Of a DNA stretch of 64,000 bases, positions 26,008 to 35,590 are shown in pieces. The position numbers and the translations under genes are program-made. The notes beneath the pieces were generated by a model. The model did no database searches, had not been told where the DNA came from, and saw only the letters and a program-made list of their open reading frames with translations. The stretch comes from Bacteroides mediterraneensis (GTDB taxonomy: Bacteria > Bacteroidota > Bacteroidia > Bacteroidales > Bacteroidaceae). Position 1 is the stretch's first letter, and every line of letters starts with the position of its first letter. The DNA lies in NCBI RefSeq assembly GCF_900128455.1, contig NZ_LT635783.1, positions 1,700,919-1,764,918 of the forward strand, in the 5' to 3' direction.

Positions 26008-29000
26008 TTACAGCTTCTGGTCGGAGATGAGCCGGGCGATGCGCGTCTTGCTCTGTGCCCCTTTGGTGAGCAGGTACACATGCTTGTAGGCATCGCGGTT
26101 CAGTTCCGTGGGCGAGCCGTTGATGAGGATGATGTTCCGGTCGTTGGCAAACTTCAGGATACCGTTCACGTTGTTCGGGTGGAGCTTGCCGATTTCGTCC
26201 ATCATGCAGTGCAGCTTGAAATCCTTGAACTTGCGCGAAGCCCCTTCCTTGAACACGTTCAGCAGCATGATGTTGATCATGGCCTTCACCAGAATGTCCG
26301 TTCCTTCCGAACCCACGTTCGAGAGTTTCTCCACGAAGCCCGTGTCGTTGTTGTTCTCGATGATGCGGAAACGCAGCTCGAACGAGTCGTACAGGCGGAT
26401 GCTGTCGTAGCGGTAGGCATGAATCTCCTTGATGAAGTCGCGGAGCAGGGCGATGGCTTCCTGCTTCACCAGCTGCTCGTTTTCCGACGAGAAGAGGTTG
26501 GTGCCCGGCGCCAGGTCGTAGGCATGCTCGTTGTAGTATTTCTGGATGGCACGCAGGCTGTTCACCACGCGGTTGCTGCTCTCTTCCACCTTCATCTCGA
26601 TGCACTGGATGACGCCCACGAAGTTGCACGTCTGGAATCCCTTGTTCACCTTGCCGATGAGGTCCTGGATGTCGTCTTCCGAAGCCGTCAGCATCGAGGT
26701 ATCCATGCTGATGCGCTTGAAGATGTCGGAGTGCTCGTTGTTGATGCGGCGGACGAACTCGCTGATTTTGTTCTCTTCCACGAAGTCGTGCAGCTCCTCG
26801 GCAAAGCGGAGGTACTCCCAGTCTTCGGTAAACTTGGTCTTGAACTTGAAGGTGTTGTCTTCGTCGAAATGGCCGGTGAAGAGGTTCACTTCCTTGCGCA
26901 GGCGGTTCTGCAACGTCATGTACTGGCTGTCCGTGCGGCCCAGCTCGTCAATCAGTTCCAGACAGGTACGCGGCGTGTGGATTTCCACCGTGACAGGGTG
27001 CTCCGGATTGAAAATGTCCTGATGCGGCTTGTACCAGTCGTAGGCCGGAATCTTGCCGTATGCCTCCAGGTTGGCCTGCAACTGCGTCACTTCCTGCTCG
27101 GCCTGCTGCAGTTCCTTGTGGAGGGCGTCAATCTGTTCCTGCAAGCCCGAGGTCTCCCGGCGCAGGTTGTCCTTTTCCTGACCAAGCTGACGCTTCTGTT
27201 CCTCCTGCTCACGTTTCCATTCCGGAATGTGGTCGATGAGGTCGCGCTTGTCTTTCTCGTACTCGATGAGGAGGGTGGCGTGCTCCTTGATGAACTGCAG
27301 TTCGCGGTCGATGTCGCGCAGCTGACTGCCAATCTGTTGCAGACGTTCGGTGTCGGCCCCCTGCGAGTGGAGTTCCTGCTTCATCTGGCGCTCGTATTCC
27401 GCCTTTTCCGTGGCGATGCGCTGCTGTTCCTCCTGGTCTTCCAGACGGATGCTGCCCGCCTGTGTTTCCTTCTCCCGGGCGATGTCCTGCTGCACCCGGT
27501 TCCATTCCTGCTTCAGCCGGTTCAGTTTCTCGCTCTTCTCGCGGTTCAGGTTGTTCAGCTTGCCGTCAATCTCTTGCAGTTCCGCGGCGATGCGTTGCTT
27601 TTCTTCCTCCAGTTTCCGGAGCTTGGCGGCACGTTCGGCTTCCGCCTTCTTCTTCCAGTCGTCCAGGTCGAGCATGTCTTTCTGGTATTGCTGTTCCAGT
27701 TTCTCCAGCTCGTATTCCTGTACCGAAATCACGTCTTTCTGCTCTTTGATGCGGGGCTGGTACTTGGCCTTCAGCTGTTCCTCCAAAGCCTCCTTTTCCT
27801 GTTGCAGACGGAGGGTTTCGGCCTGGATTTCCGCCAGCCGCTTCACGCCCTTGTCGCGTTCCGCCTGATAGTCGTCGATGGAGCGGATGTGGCGTTCGAT
27901 GTCCTGCAGGGAGATGGAGATGCCGTAGAACGACGTGCCCTCGTCCACTATCTTCGGCGAAAGGTTGGTCTGCCAGAGGATGGACTCATCGCACAGTTTG
28001 CCGATGTTCTCTTCCCATCCCTTCTTGTGCTCCTTGAGCCAGCCTTGCAGGGTGCTTTTGCTGTTTTTCAGGAAGGTCTCCAGTTCGTCCATGCGTGGGC
28101 GGAGCTGCAAGTGCTCGGCCTGCAGCTGCATCAGGGCCTCGTCTTTCTCCTTCAGTCCCTTCTGCAATTCCTCTTCCCACTTCAGGGTGAGTTCCTTGAT
28201 GACGAGCTGGGCGTTGTTGATGCGGTTCTTCTTGCTCATGTGCAGGCCCGTGTACGACTGGATGCGGTGTTTCAGTTCCTCCTGCTCGGCTTCGAAGAAG
28301 GTTTCCTTGCGGCACAGCTGCATCTGGTAGTCGAGGGCGGTCAGTTCGTTCTGCTTGCCGCTGCGTTCCGGATGCAGTTGCTGGGAAAGCTGTTCGTACT
28401 CCTGATAGAGGGCTTCGGTGGCCGCTTCGTGCTGTCGGCGGGCTTCCTCGATGCGGGTGTTGAACGTGTTGTTCAGTCCCTCGAGCTGCTTGATTTTGGC
28501 CTCATGGATGCGGTTCCACTGCTCGTCGAGGCTCTGGATGAGCGACTTGTACTTGGTGGAGATTTCCGTATAGTGCGAGGTGAGGATGCGCTGTTCTTCC
28601 TGCAATCCCTGCTGCTTGTTTTTCCATTCGTCCTTGCGGGCCGCCCGTTCCTTGATTTCCTCAATCTGCCGGCGGGCATATTCTTTTTCCTTCTGCTGGG
28701 CCTTCTGCAGTTCGTTGTTCAGGATGGCCAGTGCCTCCTGCATCTTGTCGCAGCGCTGGCGCGACTGTTCCTGCAGTTCCTGACGGCGGGTGAGGAGGGC
28801 GGCACGTTCCTTTTCGGCCTTGCGCTTCCGTTCCTCGGCCTTGGGCAACTGGCTTTCGGTGAGGCGGAAGGTGGCGGCCAGTTCGCGGCAACCCTGTACG
28901 AGGGCCGTCTGCTGGCGGGCTACCTGTGCCGAAAGGGAGGTGATTTCCTTGGCCTGTTTCTGCGTCTCGCGTTTCTGGAACTCCTCGATGTCGCGCAGGC

Positions 29001-29664
29001 GGGTCTCGAAGTTCTTCAGGTGCTCCTTGTAGGTGTTCAGGTCGATGGCCGTCTCGTCTTCGTTGATGGACGAGATGATGGTTTTCTTGATGAATTCCGC
29101 GTCGAGCTTCGAGTTGAGGAGCACGTTCTGGATGGTGCGCGGGATGTTCTGGTACTGCTTGCTCTCCATGAGCGAGTAGCGGCTCATCTCGGGGCCTGCT
29201 CCGTTGCCGTAGAGGATGTTACGGTATTCGTCGTAGGTATAGATGATGCGCGAGTAGTCCACGCCATACTGGTCGAGGGCGGCACGGATGCGGTCATTGC
29301 CGCTGTAGGCCGTGCGGTGTTCGTCGACGAAGAACTCCATGCGGTAGGGCGAGTCGATGAAACGGTAGCACACGCGGCCCATCGACTTGAAGCTCAGGAT
29401 GCAGAACGGGCCTTGCTCGGTGGCCACCTCGTAGATGATGTAGGAGTTGGAGTAGGGGAAATAATACTCCGTGTAGCTCTGCTTCTCCACGGGGATGCCC
29501 AGCTTCTGGGTGTCGGCGTTGTAGAAAAACAGGATGGCGCGCAGGACGGTACTTTTTCCCACTCCCTGCGTACCGATGAAATGCACATTCCCGTCCAGGT
29601 AGATGTCGTCGGCGTAGGGAATGTTGGCGCTGTTGATAAAGATGATTCTATTCAGGTTTCTCAT
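26008..29664 (-). CDS. mksB: MukB/MksB-type SMC-like ATPase
   Basis: The 1218-aa SMC-like protein has Walker A GTQGVGKST at residues 31-39, long coiled coils from about 230 to 900 with a central hinge-like gap near 540-640, a C-terminal signature-like segment (GSEGTDILVKAMINIMLL) and Walker B MMDE. It should form the motor of a condensin-like complex that organises chromosomal DNA. The Met at 29664 is chosen because the P-loop lies close behind it. The frame overlaps the MksE gene by 17 bp. The three-gene order F-E-B on one strand matches MukFEB/MksFEB operons. No nuclease (MksG/JetD) gene is beside it. Confidence 0.85.
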   Translation of the reverse strand: MRNLNRIIFINSANIPYADDIYLDGNVHFIGTQGVGKSTVLRAILFFYNADTQKLGIPVEKQSYTEYYFPYSNSYIIYEVATEQGPFCILSFKSMGRVCYRFIDSPYRMEFFVDEHRTAYSGNDRIRAALDQYGVDYSRIIYTYDEYRNILYGNGAGPEMSRYSLMESKQYQNIPRTIQNVLLNSKLDAEFIKKTIISSINEDETAIDLNTYKEHLKNFETRLRDIEEFQKRETQKQAKEITSLSAQVARQQTALVQGCRELAATFRLTESQLPKAEERKRKAEKERAALLTRRQELQEQSRQRCDKMQEALAILNNELQKAQQKEKEYARRQIEEIKERAARKDEWKNKQQGLQEEQRILTSHYTEISTKYKSLIQSLDEQWNRIHEAKIKQLEGLNNTFNTRIEEARRQHEAATEALYQEYEQLSQQLHPERSGKQNELTALDYQMQLCRKETFFEAEQEELKHRIQSYTGLHMSKKNRINNAQLVIKELTLKWEEELQKGLKEKDEALMQLQAEHLQLRPRMDELETFLKNSKSTLQGWLKEHKKGWEENIGKLCDESILWQTNLSPKIVDEGTSFYGISISLQDIERHIRSIDDYQAERDKGVKRLAEIQAETLRLQQEKEALEEQLKAKYQPRIKEQKDVISVQEYELEKLEQQYQKDMLDLDDWKKKAEAERAAKLRKLEEEKQRIAAELQEIDGKLNNLNREKSEKLNRLKQEWNRVQQDIAREKETQAGSIRLEDQEEQQRIATEKAEYERQMKQELHSQGADTERLQQIGSQLRDIDRELQFIKEHATLLIEYEKDKRDLIDHIPEWKREQEEQKRQLGQEKDNLRRETSGLQEQIDALHKELQQAEQEVTQLQANLEAYGKIPAYDWYKPHQDIFNPEHPVTVEIHTPRTCLELIDELGRTDSQYMTLQNRLRKEVNLFTGHFDEDNTFKFKTKFTEDWEYLRFAEELHDFVEENKISEFVRRINNEHSDIFKRISMDTSMLTASEDDIQDLIGKVNKGFQTCNFVGVIQCIEMKVEESSNRVVNSLRAIQKYYNEHAYDLAPGTNLFSSENEQLVKQEAIALLRDFIKEIHAYRYDSIRLYDSFELRFRIIENNNDTGFVEKLSNVGSEGTDILVKAMINIMLLNVFKEGASRKFKDFKLHCMMDEIGKLHPNNVNGILKFANDRNIILINGSPTELNRDAYKHVYLLTKGAQSKTRIARLISDQKL

Positions 29665-30238
29665 TGTCTTCCGTTTCAGTGTCGTCGTAAATTTGGATAC
29701 TTTCAATCAGGCGTTCCAGGTAGTGCCAGGAGCTCATCACCTTGTAGGTGTTGGTCTTCTCGTTCTCCAGTTCCAGGAAAGATTCCTTGGTGAGCTGGCG
29801 AATCATGTTGTCGAGCACGTCCTTGCGCACGTCCTTGTCGGAGAAATGCTTGCGCAGGCCGTCGAGCTTGTTTTGCAGCATCACGTTGAGGTTGGCCTCC
29901 ACCAGAATCTGTTCGGGCTGGAAGCGGAAGCCCGCGCCGAAGGTCTCGTCGTAGGTCTTGAACAGGTCGAGCACGTCAATCCAGTAGTAGGCACGCATGA
30001 TTTTCTGTTCCAGCGTGGTACGCGGTTCCACCCGCGAGAAGTAAAAGTATTCGTTGCCCCGTTCCAGGGTGTAGCCGATTTGGGCGAAGTAGACCGACAG
30101 CGCCTCGAAATGGTCGTCTATCTGGTCGTACATGTCGCGCACGGCTTCGTTGCAGCTGTTCGAACTGATGAACTGTCCCTTCTGGAGAGAGTCGAACAAG
30201 GCCGCGGTATTGTCAGGTATTTGTATGTTCAGTTCCAT
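29648..30238 (-). CDS. mksE: MukE/MksE-like subunit
   Basis: The 196-aa acidic protein is helical and has the size and position of MukE/MksE, a winged-helix accessory subunit that binds the kleisin and the ATPase heads. Sequence similarity within the family is low, so the call depends on size, the winged-helix-like C-terminal part (LDNMIRQLTKESFLELENEKTNTYKV, a helix-helix-beta hairpin) and context. It begins 28 bp after the MksF gene and overlaps the start of mksB. Confidence 0.72.
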   Translation of the reverse strand: MELNIQIPDNTAALFDSLQKGQFISSNSCNEAVRDMYDQIDDHFEALSVYFAQIGYTLERGNEYFYFSRVEPRTTLEQKIMRAYYWIDVLDLFKTYDETFGAGFRFQPEQILVEANLNVMLQNKLDGLRKHFSDKDVRKDVLDNMIRQLTKESFLELENEKTNTYKVMSSWHYLERLIESIQIYDDTETEDNEKPE

Positions 30239-30266
30239 AAGTCAAATGTATAGGGATGAATGCGGG

Positions 30267-31502
30267 TTACGAGTGCGCCGGGTAAATCTTGGCATACTCG
30301 TACTGGTGGTACAGGCCGAACTCCTCGCTGATGTGGAGACGGTTTTCGTAGAGCGACACCATCTGGCAGAACAAGGTGGTGCGTTCCTGCTCGTCCACCT
30401 CGCGGGCAAAGGTGTAGTGCATCAGGTAGTGGAAGAGGTCTTCTTCCGGAGCCGAGGCATCGTTCCAGCGGGCCTGCGCCTGTGCCTGGATGTAGTCGCC
30501 CAAGGTCTCTTCCAGGTCGATGACCTCCTGGTACATGGCCGGCGATTCCATGTCTTCTTCGCTGAAGGCTCCCGCCTCGTGGCTGCGGATAATCTCGCGG
30601 TATTGCAGGTTGTGCAGCACCTTCAGGATGACGGGGCGTGCCTCGTCGGTACTCAGATAAGGCAGTGACAGCTTGAACGAAGACGGCACGGTGCCCTCCA
30701 GCAGCACGGAATGTTCCTTGTCGAGCACCTCCGAGAGGTTGCTTCGCGACCGCAGCTCGAACTGGTCCTGCAGGTACTTCACCTTCCGGATTTTCTCCAC
30801 CAGAATCACCTGGCTCTTGATTTGGTTCAGGTAGTTGATGATGTCTTGCTGGGCCCGGATGAGGCTGTGGGCCGAGAGTTGGAGCTCACTGCGCAGTTCC
30901 AGCAGGATGCGGTTCAGCTCCTCGTCGGTAGCCTGCTGGAAAAACCGCCGTTCCTCGTGCAGGATGAGGTTTTCGGTGGTGTCAATCAGCTGCTGGATGT
31001 GAATCCGTTTCTTGTCGAGGTTCTCCAGTTTGGCAATCTTTATCTGGTAAGTCGGTTCGTGCTTGAAGGCATTGTCGATGCTGCTCTGCAGGTTCATGAT
31101 GTTGCGGAGGGTGGTACGCGCAATCTTCTGGAACGTAATCTTGATGTTGCGCACATAACTCTCCTTGCGCGAGGCAATCTGCTCCTTCTCGTAGTAGTCC
31201 ATCAGTTCGTGCAGATAAGCGATGTTCTCGTCGATGATGGCCGTGTTGATGTCCTCGTTCGCCTCGAGGAGCAGTTCGAAGAAGTCGAGAAAGCGGGCAT
31301 CCAGTTCCACGAAGTTTCCGTTCTGGCGGATGACTTCCTTCTCTATGAGCAGTTTCAACCGGTTTTCATCGTCCTTGAGCAGTGCCAGTGCGTCGGAATA
31401 ACGGAAACTGAGCGTCTTTCGCTTCTCGAACATTTCCGTAAGCAGTCCCCTGGCCGCCGCAATGGTATTGATAATTTCGTGAATCGATCGGAATATATAC
31501 AT
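30267..31502 (-). CDS. mksF: MukF/MksF-like kleisin subunit
   Basis: The 411-aa protein is mostly helical, with a winged-helix-like N-terminus (about 35-95) and a long coiled middle (about 100-290). A C-terminal helical/winged-helix region (about 300-410) would contact the ATPase heads. This is the MukF/MksF layout; the kleisin bridges the SMC dimer. It is the first gene of the operon, so it lies next to the promoter at 31523-31530. The call is from context and fold, as these families diverge fast. Confidence 0.74.
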   Translation of the reverse strand: MYIFRSIHEIINTIAAARGLLTEMFEKRKTLSFRYSDALALLKDDENRLKLLIEKEVIRQNGNFVELDARFLDFFELLLEANEDINTAIIDENIAYLHELMDYYEKEQIASRKESYVRNIKITFQKIARTTLRNIMNLQSSIDNAFKHEPTYQIKIAKLENLDKKRIHIQQLIDTTENLILHEERRFFQQATDEELNRILLELRSELQLSAHSLIRAQQDIINYLNQIKSQVILVEKIRKVKYLQDQFELRSRSNLSEVLDKEHSVLLEGTVPSSFKLSLPYLSTDEARPVILKVLHNLQYREIIRSHEAGAFSEEDMESPAMYQEVIDLEETLGDYIQAQAQARWNDASAPEEDLFHYLMHYTFAREVDEQERTTLFCQMVSLYENRLHISEEFGLYHQYEYAKIYPAHS

Positions 31503-31797
31503 AGTCTAGTTGAAAATTCGGGCAAAGTTATAATTTGCCCGCCAATTTTCCTAATGTTCCGGGACGATTTTCCCCCTCTCTCGGGGTGCTTTTCAGGGAG
31601 TTTACAGACGGTTCCTGTCTTTTTTGCCGATGCGAGTATGCTACGCTTGCCAAGGCTTGACCCGGTCTGTGGTCTTTCAGGAACCGTATTCCGGCACCTT
31701 GGGGCACTTGTCGGGTATTCCCCAAAAAAGTCAAGGTGATGCTTCCGGCACGCTACGGACACGGGTAAGCGTATCGTATGGGGGCGAGAGGTGGTTT
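31503..31797. other. Intergenic region with the condensin operon promoter
   Basis: On the minus strand TAACTTTG (31523-31530) fits TAnnTTTG and lies about 20 bp before the mksF start; the -33 box is unclear. The rest of the roughly 295 bp, up to the stop of the radical-SAM gene, shows no ORF or repeat that I can support. Confidence 0.5.
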
Positions 31798-33435
31798 TTA
31801 TTCCTCGCTCACGGCTGTAAACACCGGGCGGAGTTGCTGGCTTTCGGTTTCGAAGCCATACCAGTAGCAGCGTCCTTCTTCGGGGGCGGGGAGCTTGCAC
31901 AGGCGGAGGTCGTCACGGTAAGTGCCCGTGCAGACCGTCCACACTTCGGGCGGAGTGACGTGCTTCGTGCGTACCCGTTCGGCCGGTTCCTTCTTGAGCG
32001 ACATGCCGGCCTCAATCCAGGCCCGGCTCATGGCCGTCAGGAAATGCGGATAGTGTGCCTTGCAGAACTGATAGAGCAGGATGCCCCGTCGTTCCAGTCC
32101 CATAGGCTGGTCGATGACCCCGATTTGAATCAGGTGATTCAGGAAGCGCGTCAGGAAGTCGGGTTCTTCCACAATCAGGCGGCGGGTGACTTCCTGCCAG
32201 GCCGTTGCGTTGTAGAATCCGTCGAGCAGGCGCGAAAGCTGGCGGGCGGTCTGTAACTCGTCGGGAGTGATTTCGCGGGTCTGAAGCACCTCGTAGGGCG
32301 GCAGGGGAGAGTAGCAGATGCCCAGTTGCTTGGCCCGGCGCCGCATCTCCGTGCCCGGCAGCAGCTTCAGCGATTCCAGCTGGATTTCTCCCGCACGGTA
32401 TTCAGCCAGCGTACGTACGTCGTCGAAAATCTGCGACAAGTGATAGAGGGGTAGCCCCGCAATCAGGTCGGCATGCGTCTCCATGTTGTCCAGTGAGCAG
32501 AGATAACGCAGTCCCTCCAAGGCATCGGACAGTTTCCCGGCCCGTCGGCTGACGGTGAGTACCTCTTCGTGCAGGCTTTGGATGCCCGCCTCCAGGTGAA
32601 GCAGTCCCTTGGGCATGGAAGCCAGTTCCCGTTTCAGTTCTTCCGAAAGCAGGGCCGGATGGATTTCCAGGTGGAAACGCATGTCGGGAAACTCCCGGAA
32701 GAGGTCGAACAGGGCCTTGGCCCGGTGGCTCTGGTAGTTGAATGTACGGTCGAGCACCCGGATGTTCCGGATACCCTTTTCGTGAATCAGTCGGACGCGG
32801 GCGCGGATGGCCTCGATGGACAGTGTGCGCACCGGTTTTTCTCCTCCGCTCACACAGAACGCGCAGGTATTGAAGCAGCCTCGGGTAGTCTCCAGTTGCA
32901 CGAACGGCTTGGTCCAGTTGAAGAACGGACTTTGTTCGGGATTGACCAGTTTGTCGAACGTCCTGACGCGCGACAGCCCGTTGTCGTGGTAATGGCCTTC
33001 CGCATCCAGAAAGCATAGCCCCGTGACCGCATCCCAGTCGTCCGGCTGTTGCCAGCGGGCGAGCCACTGCGGAAAAGTCTCTTCCCCCTCGCCCCGGAAC
33101 ACACAGTCGACAAAGCGGTTGGTACGCAGGAAGTCCTCGTTGGGCCCCAGAAACTCCGGACCGCCCAGTGTTACGATGCAGCGCGGCAGCATAGCCTTCA
33201 CCCGGCTGATGACGTGCATGAGCGCCTCGTGGTTGAAGAGCCAGCAGGTAGCCGCCACGATATCGGGTGCATGGCGCACCACTTCCCCGGCCGTCATTCC
33301 CGGGTTTTCATTGATGGTAGCCGACACCACTCCCCACTCCAGGGAAGGGTCGTGCATCACTTGGGCATGCAGGGCTGGAAGCGCCAGTGAGGCATGCGCA
33401 TACGAACTGTTCAGGTCGAGCCAGAGGATTTTCAT
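31798..33435 (-). CDS. B12-binding-domain radical SAM protein (DUF4080-like)
   Basis: The 545-aa protein has an N-terminal Rossmann-like cobalamin-binding region (about 1-130), then a radical SAM core with the CxxxCxxC cluster motif in RGCFNTCAFC (about 185-195) and a long C-terminal region. Such proteins bind a [4Fe-4S] cluster and often cobalamin for methyl or other radical transfers. The substrate is unknown. The Met at 33435 is chosen because it opens the beta strand KILWLDLNSS; an upstream Met adds a non-domain tail. Confidence 0.8.
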   Translation of the reverse strand: MKILWLDLNSSYAHASLALPALHAQVMHDPSLEWGVVSATINENPGMTAGEVVRHAPDIVAATCWLFNHEALMHVISRVKAMLPRCIVTLGGPEFLGPNEDFLRTNRFVDCVFRGEGEETFPQWLARWQQPDDWDAVTGLCFLDAEGHYHDNGLSRVRTFDKLVNPEQSPFFNWTKPFVQLETTRGCFNTCAFCVSGGEKPVRTLSIEAIRARVRLIHEKGIRNIRVLDRTFNYQSHRAKALFDLFREFPDMRFHLEIHPALLSEELKRELASMPKGLLHLEAGIQSLHEEVLTVSRRAGKLSDALEGLRYLCSLDNMETHADLIAGLPLYHLSQIFDDVRTLAEYRAGEIQLESLKLLPGTEMRRRAKQLGICYSPLPPYEVLQTREITPDELQTARQLSRLLDGFYNATAWQEVTRRLIVEEPDFLTRFLNHLIQIGVIDQPMGLERRGILLYQFCKAHYPHFLTAMSRAWIEAGMSLKKEPAERVRTKHVTPPEVWTVCTGTYRDDLRLCKLPAPEEGRCYWYGFETESQQLRPVFTAVSEE

Positions 33436-33477
33436 GGGCAAAGAAAAGTCAAGATAAAAGATGCGTAAAGACAAAGG

Positions 33478-33522
33478 AAAAGGATTTGCAAACCGATGCG
33501 GAAACCGGGCTGCAAATCCTTT
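33478..33522 (-). terminator. Terminator after prs
   Basis: AAGGATTTGCA and TGCAAATCCTT form a perfect 11-bp stem around a loop of about 20 bases. On the minus strand it is followed by TTTTCCTTTG. It lies about 45 bases after the prs stop. Confidence 0.72.
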
Positions 33523-33565
33523 ATCGTATCAGACCATCTCTTGTGCAGAGTGTCCGGTTATATTT

Positions 33566-34504
33566 TTAAATCAGGTACTGTGAGCTGATAGATTCGTTCG
33601 ACATCACGCGGCGGATGGTTTCAGCAAACATGTCGGCGATGGACAGCTGTTTCACCTTTGCGCAACGCAGAGAGTAAGGTATACTGTCAGTAAACACGAT
33701 TTCTTCCAGCTGAGAGTTCTGTACACGTTCAGAAGCCGGACCCGACATGACACAGTGAGAAGCGATGGCACGTACCGAGCGGGCACCTGCTTCCTTCATG
33801 ATGTCGGCCGCCTTGGTGATGGTACCGGCTGTATCCACCATGTCGTCAATCAGGATGACGTTCTTGTCTTTCACGTCACCGATAATCTGCATGGAAGCTA
33901 CCACGTTGGCTTTTTCACGTGTCTTGTGGCACAATACCAAAGGCACATCCAGGTATTTTGCGTAAGTGCTGGCACGCTTTGAACCACCCACGTCGGGCGT
34001 AGCGATAACCAGATTTTCCAGGTTCAGCGACTGGATATAAGGAGCAAAAATAGTAGATGCATACAAGTGGTCTACCGGAATATCGAAGAAACCCTGAATC
34101 TGGTCAGCGTGCAAGTCCATGGTAATCAGACGGTCGATACCTGCCACGCTCAGCAAGTCGGCTACCAGTTTCGCACCGATAGATACACGTGGTTTGTCCT
34201 TGCGGTCCTGACGAGCCCATCCGAAGTAAGGAACGACGGCAATGATGCTCTTGGCAGATGCACGCTTGGCAGCGTCAATCATCAGCAGGAGTTCCATCAG
34301 GTTGTCGGAGTTGGGGAAAGTGGACTGTACCAGAAATACATGCTGTCCACGGATGGATTCTTCATAAGAAACGGCAAACTCGCCGTCCGCGAAGTGAGTA
34401 ATGTTCATGTTACCAAGTTCACAGCCCAAGCTGTTACAGATTTTTTCTGCAAGGTATCTCGAGTTTGTTCCGGAGAATACCTTAAAAGGTGATTTTGCGC
34501 TCAT
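33566..34504 (-). CDS. prs: Ribose-phosphate pyrophosphokinase
   Basis: The 312-aa enzyme makes PRPP from ribose 5-phosphate and ATP, for purine, pyrimidine, His, Trp and NAD synthesis. Typical class I PRPP synthetase motifs are visible: VVPYFGWARQDRK (flexible loop region), DLHADQIQGFF, the ATPDVGGSKRA loop and the PRPP-binding VILIDDMVDTAGT near residues 215-230. The length is standard. A full-consensus promoter lies just upstream, which fits strong constant expression. Confidence 0.97.
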   Translation of the reverse strand: MSAKSPFKVFSGTNSRYLAEKICNSLGCELGNMNITHFADGEFAVSYEESIRGQHVFLVQSTFPNSDNLMELLLMIDAAKRASAKSIIAVVPYFGWARQDRKDKPRVSIGAKLVADLLSVAGIDRLITMDLHADQIQGFFDIPVDHLYASTIFAPYIQSLNLENLVIATPDVGGSKRASTYAKYLDVPLVLCHKTREKANVVASMQIIGDVKDKNVILIDDMVDTAGTITKAADIMKEAGARSVRAIASHCVMSGPASERVQNSQLEEIVFTDSIPYSLRCAKVKQLSIADMFAETIRRVMSNESISSQYLI

Positions 34505-34535
34505 TGTAAAATAGATAATATTGCCTTATTTTCTG

Positions 34536-34567
34536 CAAAAGTACGCCATTTCTTTAAGCCGGACAAA
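34536..34567 (-). promoter_or_regulatory. Promoter for prs
   Basis: On the minus strand TTTG (34564-34567), 20 bp and TACTTTTG (34536-34543) match the consensus fully. It lies about 30 bp before the prs start. Confidence 0.8.
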
Positions 34568-34595
34568 CGTTTCCGGCAGAAAATTCATCGGCGGC

Positions 34596-35204
34596 TCAGT
34601 CGGCCAGCCGTTTCAATTTCCTGAAATGAGCGATAAGTTCCTGATAATTGTAATCGGAAGCCGGGTTGAATTTGTTCCAGAGTCCGCCCAGGATGGCAGC
34701 TCCTCCGAAGCCGAAGTCTTTTACCTGGAGGATATTGTCCTCGTCCACACCTCCCAGGGCAATCACCCGCTTGTCGATGATTCCTTTGGCAGCCGCCTCA
34801 CGGATTTCTTCGGACGTGAATCCCGCATGGTATCCTTCCTTGGAGATACTGTCGAATATCGGACTGAGGAATACGTAATCACACATCTTCTTGTCGGCGA
34901 TGACCTCTTCGAAGGTATGGCACGATGCGCTCACGTGTCCCGAATAATTGTCGGGGACAATCGGGTTGCGGTGGCTCAGGTGGATACCCTTGAGTTTGTA
35001 CTCCTCCTTCAGGTAGAAGTGGTCGTGTACGACGATACGTTTATGGTATTTTTCGGGGATGAGGGTGAGCAGACGTTCCGCATAAACCGGCGCTGTGTCG
35101 GGCTTACGCAGGTGGAGAATGTCCAGTCCCTCGTCAAACAGAGTGGTGATTATCTTGTCCTCCTCTACGAAATAGGTAGGGGTTGTTATCAAAATTAACT
35201 TCAT
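34596..35204 (-). CDS. ThiE/TenI-like thiamine phosphate synthase family protein
   Basis: The 202-aa protein is a TIM-barrel of the thiamine-phosphate synthase family: LHLRKPD near residues 31-37, HLSHRN, SCHTFEEV and the phosphate-binding LGGVDEDN...GFGGAAILGGLW (about 150-180). ThiE couples HMP-PP and HET-P; TenI is a related aromatase lacking that activity. I cannot tell which from this sequence, since some ThiE metal-site residues are replaced. The gene stands alone, with no other thi genes in the window. The start at 35204 follows a TAAATTTG -7 box. Confidence 0.8.
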   Translation of the reverse strand: MKLILITTPTYFVEEDKIITTLFDEGLDILHLRKPDTAPVYAERLLTLIPEKYHKRIVVHDHFYLKEEYKLKGIHLSHRNPIVPDNYSGHVSASCHTFEEVIADKKMCDYVFLSPIFDSISKEGYHAGFTSEEIREAAAKGIIDKRVIALGGVDEDNILQVKDFGFGGAAILGGLWNKFNPASDYNYQELIAHFRKLKRLAD

Positions 35205-35300
35205 GCGATTACACAAATTGTGGCGCAAATTTAGTAACCTCTTTGTAATATTCCTAATGCCCGTGGATATTTATTTTCGTAGAGCCTGTGAATCAGGGGA

Positions 35301-35582
35301 TTACTGGAAAAAGATTCCTAAAAGCAGGAGCAGTAACAAGGTAATCAGCCCCACATACAGGGTGATTCTGAAGGCCTGTTTGCGGTCGGCCTGTTCTTTT
35401 TCCTGTGTTTGTTTCTTTATCTTCTCCAGTTTTTCCACGGAAAGAGTTGGAGGAATTTCCGTGTGGCGGCATTCGCCCATTCGCCGGCGCGTTTCTTTCA
35501 TACGCTCCCGGCTGCGTTGACGGAGTTCCCTGTTTTCCTTGTCCCTCCGCATCATGTCGTGGATGCATCCTAGTGTTCCCAT
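35301..35582 (-). CDS. Small membrane protein with a C-terminal TM helix
   Basis: The 93-aa protein has a strongly charged N-terminal half (many Arg, Glu, Lys; MMRRDKENRELRQRSRERMK) and one C-terminal membrane helix (about 73-91, LYVGLITLLLLLLLGIFF). An upstream frame extension is possible but overlaps another small ORF. It follows a 59-aa hydrophobic ORF by 8 bp on the same strand, so the two may be co-expressed. The family is not recognised. Confidence 0.55.
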   Translation of the reverse strand: MGTLGCIHDMMRRDKENRELRQRSRERMKETRRRMGECRHTEIPPTLSVEKLEKIKKQTQEKEQADRKQAFRITLYVGLITLLLLLLLGIFFQ

Positions 35583-35590
35583 GGCGATTA

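Noticed and set aside
26080..29793. Plus-strand open frame of 1237 codons opposite the MksB gene
   Set aside because: It has no recognisable domain and is a Leu/Val/Phe-rich shadow. The minus-strand SMC protein has clear Walker motifs.
26008..31502. Wadjet (JetABCD) plasmid-defence system
   Set aside because: There is no JetD/MksG-type gene next to the three condensin genes, so the defence reading is not supported here.
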